Below, piece by piece: positions 5,319 through 6,001 of a DNA stretch of 6,001 nucleotides. Within the stretch, counting starts at the first letter, position 1; every line of letters starts with the position of its first letter. The DNA comes from Microbacterium sp. (lineage in GTDB: Bacteria; Actinomycetota; Actinomycetes; Actinomycetales; Microbacteriaceae). A program made the translations under genes and the position numbers. The DNA is taken from positions 1 through 6,001 of the forward strand of contig JAITUD010000200.1 of assembly GCA_031286555.1 (NCBI GenBank). Direction: 5' to 3'. Below the pieces are notes generated by a model that worked only from the letters and a program-made list of their open reading frames with translations, made no database searches and was not told where the DNA came from.

Positions 5319-6001
5319 TCAACCTCGAGACCTCGTGTGACGGCGGCGGACCGCCGCGGAGATGACGGCGATCAGGGTTCCCGCGGCGACGCCGATCACC
5401 GTCTCGAGCATCCGATCCCTCAGCAGCGCGTCGACGGAGGTCGGCGCGGCGAGCTCCACCATCAGCAGGGCCAGCGGCGTGACGAAGATCATTGCGATGC
5501 CGTAATTGCGCCCGACGAACATCTCCGTGCAGGCCTGGAACACGATCGCGAGCGCGACGACGGCGAGCGGCGGCAGGTGCAGGGCGAGGATGCCGGCGGC
5601 GACGAGCACTCCTAGCAGCGTGCCGACCAGGCGCTGGATGCCACGGATGATCCGCGCGTTGACGTGGGCGCCGCCGACCGCGGCGGCCGCGCCGACCATC
5701 GCCCAGTACCAGTGCGTTCCCACGAGCAGCAGCCCGATCGCGCCGGCGAGCAGGGTGGCGGCCCCGACCGTGATGGCCATCTCCCAGGCGACACCGCCGA
5801 TCCGCTGCCGGGCCTGGGCGGGAGCCATCTCGGGAAGGGCCCGGTCTCTGGCGGCCGCGAAGAGCATCGTCACCAGCAGGGAGAAGAGCACGCTGGCCGT
5901 GCCCACGACGAGCACGTTCGCGAACGCGATTCCGGATGCCGGGATGCTGGCGGTCGCCCCGATCGCGAACACCGCGAAGAGCGCCCCCGGAGGATGCCAG
6001 C
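5319..6001 (-). CDS. FUSC-type inner-membrane protein, partial (N-terminus outside window)
   Basis: The last 226 or so residues of a membrane protein are visible; the frame stays open to the window edge, beginning with WHPPGALFA, so the start lies beyond. The fragment has about seven or eight hydrophobic segments: a first pair near visible residues 8-50, then a hydrophilic stretch ARDRALPEMAPAQARQR, two segments around 75-115, a pair around 130-165, and two more near the end. The part HVNARIIRGIQRLVGTLLGV and the later CTEMFVGRNYGIAMIFVTPL are typical of the FUSC_2 domain found in fusaric acid resistance and aromatic-acid efflux proteins. The end RRRHTRSRG is a basic cytoplasmic tail. Members are often linked to export of aromatic acids or other toxic compounds, but the substrate here cannot be read. 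Two bases separate its stop from the kinase-like gene, with a GAGG ribosome site for that gene inside this one's end. Confidence 0.85.
   Translation of the reverse strand, partial: WHPPGALFAVFAIGATASIPASGIAFANVLVVGTASVLFSLLVTMLFAAARDRALPEMAPAQARQRIGGVAWEMAITVGAATLLAGAIGLLLVGTHWYWAMVGAAAAVGGAHVNARIIRGIQRLVGTLLGVLVAAGILALHLPPLAVVALAIVFQACTEMFVGRNYGIAMIFVTPLALLMVELAAPTSVDALLRDRMLETVIGVAAGTLIAVISAAVRRRHTRSRG

Noticed and set aside
4651..5340. Open frame of 229 codons on the plus strand opposite the kinase-like gene
   Set aside because: Arg-rich translation without motifs; the opposite strand has a ribosome site, tight coupling to the FUSC gene and recognisable kinase-like motifs.

Overview
The window is a stretch of chromosome from a high-GC actinobacterium, most likely a member of the Microbacteriaceae and probably close to Microbacterium. 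The evidence is a strong G/C preference at third codon positions, actinobacterial-type PanD and PanB sequences, start codons placed directly after a -10-like box (leaderless style), a GAGCGAGCG-type intergenic repeat, and about 30 copies of the hexamer GGATGC/GCATCC. The genus is inferred from style and memory, not from a search.

Left part (1-1626, + strand): the end of panC, then complete panD and panB, joined by stop/start overlaps (TGATG and ATGA). Together they supply pantothenate for coenzyme A: PanB makes ketopantoate, PanD makes beta-alanine, and PanC joins beta-alanine to pantoate. The pantoate reductase step is not in the window.

Middle (1627-2494, + strand): a 40-base spacer holds a likely leaderless promoter inside small inverted repeats. 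It is followed by a 275-residue protein I do not recognise. That gene converges, with a 24-base gap, on the next block.

Right-centre (4510 down to 2519, - strand): a compact run of three genes, a GNAT acetyltransferase, a small P-loop kinase-like ATPase, and an APH(6)/hydroxyurea-type phosphotransferase. All three belong to families that commonly modify small molecules or antibiotics, so the set looks like a small detoxification or self-protection operon. Its substrate cannot be read from the sequence.

Right end (6001 down to 4639, - strand): the C-terminal two thirds or so of a FUSC-type membrane protein, followed after 2 bases by a divergent kinase-fold protein. Between this pair and the GNAT operon lies a structured repeat (4524-4641). 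It overlaps the kinase-like stop codon on one side and touches the putative GNAT promoter on the other.

I see no rRNA, tRNA, CRISPR array, transposase or integrase. No stretch over 300 bases lacks a gene. The most notable points are the repeat wedged between stop codon and promoter, the three-enzyme modification operon, the kinase-like protein with non-canonical catalytic residues, and the strong GGATGC/GCATCC enrichment.
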